From Roseibium sediminis (lineage in GTDB: Bacteria; Pseudomonadota; Alphaproteobacteria; Rhizobiales; Stappiaceae), in contig NZ_VXDB01000012.1 in NCBI RefSeq assembly GCF_008711325.1, forward strand, positions 1 to 64,000: DNA of 64,000 nt, given 5' to 3'. The notes under the pieces are model-generated. The model was not told the DNA's origin, did not search any database, and saw nothing but the letters and a program-made list of their open reading frames with translations. Made by a program: the position numbers and the translations under genes. The stretch's first letter is position 1, and every line of letters starts with the position of its first letter. Below are positions 63,369-64,000 of this stretch, piece by piece.

Positions 63369-64000
63369 GTGGTTGACGAGTTTTGGGTGAAGTTCTGGGG
63401 TGTACGCGGGTCGACTCCTACGCCGGGTGAGAGCACACTTCGGTATGGCGGGGAGACGAGCTGCCTCGAAATCCGTGCAGGCGCTTCAAGGCTCCTCGTC
63501 GATTGCGGCTCCGGTGCCCGAAACCTTGGTCTTGGAATGTGCCAGCAGAAAACCGCCGGCGATTTCGACTTGCTTCTGACCCACACTCATCTCGATCATA
63601 TATGCGGGCTGCCATTCTTCTGGCCGGCCTTTGATCCAAATTCGGCGATCCGCGCCTGGGCTGGTCATTTTGAAGATGATGCCTTCACCCTGCCAGACAT
63701 TGTCAGCCGGATCATGTCGCCACCAGTCTTTCCGCTTTCGGCAAAGACCCTGAAGGCTCTCTCCTTCAACGATTTCAAGGCTGGTGAAGACCTTTCCTTC
63801 GGCAAAGGCCTCTCTGTGCGAACCATGCGCCTCAATCATCCGGGCGGAGCCTGCGGTTACCGGATCGAATACGGTGGCAAGGTGATTTGCGTCATCACGG
63901 ATCACGAGCATGGTAATGCGGACATCGATGCCAAGCTTCCCGCCTTTGTGCAAGGGGCGGATGTCATGGTCTATGACGCCATGTATACGGATGCGGAATA
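63369..64000 (+). CDS. MBL-fold metallo-hydrolase, 5' part (continues beyond window)
   Basis: The frame starts at GTG 63369, with GAGGA eight bases upstream, and is open to the window edge (210 codons). It begins VDEFWVKFWGVRGSTPTPG and contains the metal-binding LLTHTHLDHICGLPFF (HxHxDH), a later histidine in RLNHPGGACGY and the aspartate in ITDHEHG. WGVRGS(I/T)P is the signature of the RNase Z/PhnP-like side of the superfamily, including proteins that cleave cyclic phosphodiesters. Adjacent to a cyclic-nucleotide-binding protein, a phosphodiesterase role is attractive but unproven. Confidence 0.88.
   Translation, partial: MVDEFWVKFWGVRGSTPTPGESTLRYGGETSCLEIRAGASRLLVDCGSGARNLGLGMCQQKTAGDFDLLLTHTHLDHICGLPFFWPAFDPNSAIRAWAGHFEDDAFTLPDIVSRIMSPPVFPLSAKTLKALSFNDFKAGEDLSFGKGLSVRTMRLNHPGGACGYRIEYGGKVICVITDHEHGNADIDAKLPAFVQGADVMVYDAMYTDAE

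Noticed and set aside
1-64000. CRISPR arrays, rRNA or tRNA genes
   Set aside because: I saw no regularly spaced repeats and no tRNA-like cloverleaf ends or rRNA conserved segments on either strand.

Overview
The window reads as chromosomal DNA of an alphaproteobacterium of the order Hyphomicrobiales (Rhizobiales), possibly a Stappiaceae-type marine relative such as Roseibium/Labrenzia (family placement is inference). The order cycHJKL (ccmI-E-F-H), degP, an OmpR-type two-component pair, glnE and a PleC-like kinase is one I recognise from rhizobial core genomes. FeuPQ-like signalling genes with a small periplasmic partner, GTG/TTG starts and generally high GC fit the same group.

Layout. 1-3.8 kb: the end of a RimK-type ATP-grasp ligase, then an AT-rich accessory island with two overlapping P-loop ATPase genes behind a promoter containing alternating half-sites. 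3.9-12.7 kb: thrS with a strong terminator, a lysophospholipid-type acyltransferase, a Na/Pi cotransporter, a GNAT enzyme, a DUF1194 secreted protein, a 256-bp MITE-like palindromic element, a membrane diguanylate cyclase and a nuclease/phosphatase-fold enzyme. 13-28 kb: FeuN/FeuP/FeuQ-like genes, a lipoprotein, a large protein of unknown function, the cytochrome c maturation operon ccmIEFH, a hydrolase-OsmC fusion, a GST, then degP followed by a response regulator and histidine kinase. 27.8-41 kb: glnE, a PleC-like kinase, pepN, an alpha/beta hydrolase, a methyltransferase overlapping a CoA-transferase gene, and a Cache-HAMP adenylate cyclase. 41-47.9 kb: a complete peptide-type ABC importer operon (fused double ATPase, binding protein, two permeases) and a methyltransferase. 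48.1-49.3 kb: a small AT-richer island with a degenerate nucleotidyltransferase-like gene overlapping a HEPN-SLATT membrane-protein gene, bracketed by palindromic repeats. 49.4-51 kb: a cobalt-type nitrile hydratase operon. 51.4-54 kb: an MsrA-type protein, a GGDEF protein and a RIME-like repeat. 54-64 kb: a divergent cluster with four glycosyltransferases, a polysaccharide-deacetylase-like protein and a DUF3088 protein on the minus strand, and an ABC-exporter-like protein with a degenerate ATPase domain, a cyclic-nucleotide-binding protein and a truncated metallo-beta-lactamase-fold protein on the plus strand.

The best candidates for undescribed biology are: (i) the MNT-like plus HEPN-SLATT pair at 48.1-49.3 kb, which looks like a two-gene toxin/antitoxin or abortive-infection module; (ii) the paired P-loop ATPases at 0.6-3.7 kb; and (iii) the glycosyltransferase cluster facing an ABC protein that keeps its signature motif but has lost most other catalytic positions. 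All functional statements come from motif reading by eye; no database search was possible.
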